Origin: Ophiobolus disseminans
Taxonomy: Eukaryota > Ascomycota > Dothideomycetes > Pleosporales > Phaeosphaeriaceae
Assembly (NCBI GenBank): GCA_010093685.1
Contig: MU006230.1
Coordinates: forward strand, 515,870-579,869
DNA: 64,000 bases
Direction of reading: 5' to 3'
Shown: positions 61,282 to 64,000 of the stretch, one piece after another
Position numbering within the stretch: the first letter of the stretch is position 1
Layout of the letters: each line of letters opens with the position of its first letter
Position numbers and translations under genes: made by a program
The notes under the pieces: generated by a model
Database searches by the model: none
What the model saw: only the letters and a program-made list of their open reading frames with translations
What the model was told of the DNA's origin: nothing

Positions 61282-62687
61282 TTATGCTCCAACTCTCGAT
61301 CCAAAAACTGTTTTTTCATACCTCACGAAGGTGACTGATCGACGTCGTAGAACATCGTACAATGTAGGCAGCCATTCTGGAAGATCCCAGGGTAACGGAT
61401 AGGCCAGAAGCATGAAATGCAGGTGTTCTGTGATCACAGGCCGTGAGATACTTCCGTTGCGCTCGCTGGCTATCGTCGCTTCTCTCATTTGTAAAGCCGT
61501 CCCGGGCTGGGCGAAAACATCAGCATCGCCATCGTCCTCAAAGACAAGCGTGAATGACTTTTTGGGTAGACCCTGTGTTGAGACGCTGCGCGCTTCTTGC
61601 AGCCATTGTATCGTTGAAGTGAGGTGATACACGACTTGATCTCCGCATTGTGCCCAGTCGATCCAGGGTACAAAAGCCCAGCGTGATACGAAGGCGGAGT
61701 GATACCCGCGAACCCTTCGTTCGATGCGTAGTCGTGGATTCTATTTGATGAAGTGAACAAAGCCGTCGACGTGACATTCTGGCATCGCGACTGATGCCGC
61801 TTCTTCGTGAAGGACCACCGTTCGTATACCACTTCGGACGTGATCAGAAAGCGTTGTAAGAGCATGTATCGCGACGGCGCAAGCAGAGAAGTTCCACTCC
61901 AGCCATTCACTACAGCCATTCACTACAGCTACGTTTCCTGAATTGCGTAGCGTCTTCTGTATTGATGAGCAGTGCTTCCATGTCGTCGAGCTCCGCATCA
62001 CTCGGAATGTGGTGTGGTTCGAGATTCCAACCAAGGACCTGCGTATGGGAGCCATCTTTGAACAAGGAACGCTTGCCGAAAATATCCTCCGGTAGCATAA
62101 GGCTGCAGGCCCCCGCTGCCAAATCATGGAATTGTGGGTGAGTAGAAGCCAATTCCAAACAAGTCTGCAGCGCGATGTCCAGTTCTTGAATATTTTTCAT
62201 AATCAGCATACCAACGATTGAACCCTTTCGCGTATCGGGGACGATGGGCATTAAGTAGAGCTTGTCGATAGATGACGGTAAAACCACGATCCGGATACTG
62301 TCGCTCGATGGTCTCCAGAATTTCGGCAGTTACGCAATGCGTGGCGCATCGAAGAAGCATGCGCCACTTCGTGATGTTGACATACTCGACGAGGCGTTTG
62401 AAGCGTAAGGCGTTCGAACGAAAGGTCGAGTTCGATTGATGGTCGCTGGGGTAGAAATGGATTGCGTTTGATAGCAAGGCAACCCCCTTGATCTCTTGCG
62501 CCACCTTTTTGCAAGTCGCTTTGAGGGAGATGTCGAATGTCTGGCCGTTGGCTTGACGTAGCTGGCCAACAATCGAGATATCGAATACATGATGGTAGCC
62601 TTCATCTTCGTGCATACAATATGCGTAGATCTCATCCCGGGTTTCTCGAGGAAGACTGAAGAGCGGTGACTGCCCCTGTACCAGCAT
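61282..62687 (-). pseudogene. Broken fungal gene of the 'LPRETRD' (2EXR-like) family
   Basis: Start ATG is at 62687. The first part reads PLFSLPRETRDEIYAYCMH, the opening motif of a large Dothideomycete family of unknown function, and continues to about 62220. There the coding sense moves to a second frame (ALQTCLELASTHPQFHDLAAGA). At 61901-61926 a 13-base unit is directly duplicated, shifting the frame again; with one copy the frame would run through EWLEWNFSACAVAIHAL. A TAG at 61741-61743 then interrupts, after which the same frame continues (NPRLRIERRV) to the final stop at 61282. The first shift lies near an A5 run; a noncanonical intron there is possible but cannot explain the duplication and the stop. 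Repaired sequence is not given. Confidence 0.8.
61901..61926. repeat. 13-base direct tandem duplication
   Basis: AGCCATTCACTAC occurs twice back to back, inside the broken gene. Thirteen is not a multiple of three, so it shifts the frame. Confidence 0.95.
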
Positions 62688-63606
62688 GATCTTTCCACAA
62701 ACAATTAGCAAAGCTCGACCATGATATACTCAAGTGGTACCTTTAAAGTTAGTCGTTGTATCGACCGCGATTGGTTCACATTGTACACGACGATCGAAGT
62801 CGTAGGCGTCAGGCACGAGCTGGAGGGTGAAGCACGCTGTGAGTTGGGGTTCATGTTGTACATACTAAAACCCACCATTCGTAAACGTCGGCGTTCCGTG
62901 ATAGATGCGCTGATCTGTCCCCATCGCCCCGAAAATACATACCGTGTCATGGTTGCCTAGCAAGATGGAGCGTAAATTTGGTACTGGGAGACGCTAGTAG
63001 CCGGACCATACCACTGCAGCGTGAGCGTATTCTGGCCATAGTGTTGACGGAAATCTCATGTTAGCGTTGCGTCTGTTTTACAGGACATACTTTGTCGAGT
63101 GGTGATAGCAGATGAAGGACAGGTAGGATGTACTCACCTGCATAACTTCTCATCGACGTTACGCATGATCATCTCTGCATCCACGCCAACATCCTTCGAA
63201 GTCTAATTCACGCGACAATGTTGTTGACAGTCGCTAAACGGTACAATAGGATGCTATATGCATCAGTAATGCCGTAATGCACTCCGCGAAAACCACACGT
63301 AGCGCCTAGCGAGTCCTATGACGGTCTTTTCAGGACCAGTCATATCTGTAAACATCGGCCTACCTCTGATTCGGGAATTTCGATGTGGGTAGGGTTTGCA
63401 ATGTTGCTGATCGAAGGATCGGCGAGCTGGAAGGTCAAAGAGAGCGGTGTGGAGTCGCGTGAGATGTTGGAGACTTGTTAGCAGGACACTGCTCGCATAA
63501 GATACCGAATGTTTGTTCTGATTACATGCGACTTTGTATCTGCTTTAATTCTCGCGTGGGTCCGTTATTTGTCGACGTCCCGATGGATTTCGCAAGCTCG
63601 AGCCTT
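62688..63606. other. Intergenic region, no gene seen
   Basis: Upstream flank of the broken gene. No gene or RNA recognised. Confidence 0.45.
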
Positions 63607-63860
63607 GTCGCTCAAACTGCCGGGCCTTTCAGCGCGTAGCAACGAGCCCGGGACATGGAGGAACGCAGCCTCCAGGAGGCAGGAGGTTGGCGAGGACGCA
63701 GCGGGCGGCCACCCAGAGACTGGGTGCGTCGCATCGCTCAAAACTGCCGGGTCTTTCGACACGGGGCAACGAGCTCGGGATGCAGGATGCGCCGAATCCC
63801 CAAGGCGCCGCCGCGTCGCTCAGCCTGCCAAGTCTTTCGACGCGGGGCAACGAGCTCGTA
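63607..63860 (+). repeat. Three-copy dispersed repeat in GC-rich DNA
   Basis: Copies of about 47 bases begin near 63607, 63733 and 63815. Each has the pattern (G/A)TCGCTCA..CTGCC..(G/T)CTTTC..GCAACGAGC(C/T)CG. The sequence becomes markedly GC-rich from about 63600 to the window end. Confidence 0.75.
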
Positions 63861-64000
63861 CACAGCCGCAGCCGGGGCGGACCGAAGCGAATCGAGCGGG
63901 GGCGGGGTTGGGGGTGCTTACCAAGAAGTCGAGGTTGTGGGCGCGCAGCCAGCGAGCACACACGCGAGCGAGGGGCGCGAGGGCGTGAGGCGCGGCGCGA
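63861..64000 (-). other. Possible exon of a gene entering from the right edge
   Basis: On the minus strand the last bases read open toward ARWLRAHNLDFL and meet a GTAAGC donor at about 63917-63922. This would be the 3' end of an exon whose start lies outside the window. Compositional bias makes open frames common here, so support is weak. Confidence 0.2.

Noticed and set aside
62179..62287. Intron of 31 or 100 bases to repair the first frameshift in the broken gene
   Set aside because: 31 bases is too short and the 100-base option has a poor GTTTTA donor; other lesions remain in any case.

Overview
The window reads as nuclear DNA of a filamentous ascomycete, probably a Dothideomycete (inference from gene families; no marker gene settles it). 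Coding genes carry short introns of about 45-165 bases with GT..AG ends and CTAAC/CTGAC-like branch sites. Several conserved genes had to be assembled across introns by following conserved protein reading, so single ORFs understate them. No rRNA, tRNA or CRISPR array was recognised.

Layout, left to right. 0-8 kb: a nonsense-riddled gene remnant at the left edge, a secreted proline-rich protein (minus), a monocarboxylate-type MFS transporter (minus) and the replication-origin subunit ORC4 (plus). 8.1-12.3 kb: a 4.1 kb segment bounded by inverted repeats of about 110 bases with TA at both outer ends. It holds one complete six-exon gene for an ankyrin-repeat protein whose C-terminus is a CorA-like membrane domain with a GMN motif. 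12.3-16.5 kb: gene-poor, with repeated TATA-box/pyrimidine-leader words. 16.5-26.5 kb: a secreted GDSL esterase, a small SAM methyltransferase and an ankyrin-HET heterokaryon-incompatibility-type gene. 26.5-33.6 kb: peroxisomal multifunctional enzyme FOX2 ending in SKL, a small membrane protein and an AzgA-type purine permease. 35-40 kb: a second methyltransferase-like protein with a disordered N-terminus and a secreted M28 aminopeptidase. 41.5 kb: a metallophosphoesterase with one in-frame stop. 46.5-50 kb: signalling mucin MSB2. 50.9-56.7 kb: coatomer beta-prime (SEC27), the mitochondrial outer-membrane AAA ATPase MSP1 and, divergent from it, TIM21. 56.7-60.2 kb: a second gene-poor region with the same TATA and CTCCAAA words as the first. 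61.3-62.7 kb: a clearly broken gene of a fungal 'LPRETRD' (2EXR-like) family. 63.6-64 kb: GC-rich sequence with a three-copy repeat.

Themes. Housekeeping genes (ORC4, FOX2, AzgA, SEC27, MSP1, TIM21, MSB2) are intact and alternate with accessory DNA. The accessory part contains two self/non-self-type ankyrin genes (ankyrin-CorA and ankyrin-HET), at least three genes disabled by nonsense or frameshift changes, and the two repeated-word regions. The most unusual items are the inverted-repeat-bounded ankyrin-CorA gene, the two TATA/CTCCAAA regions and a 6-base micro-exon in SEC27.
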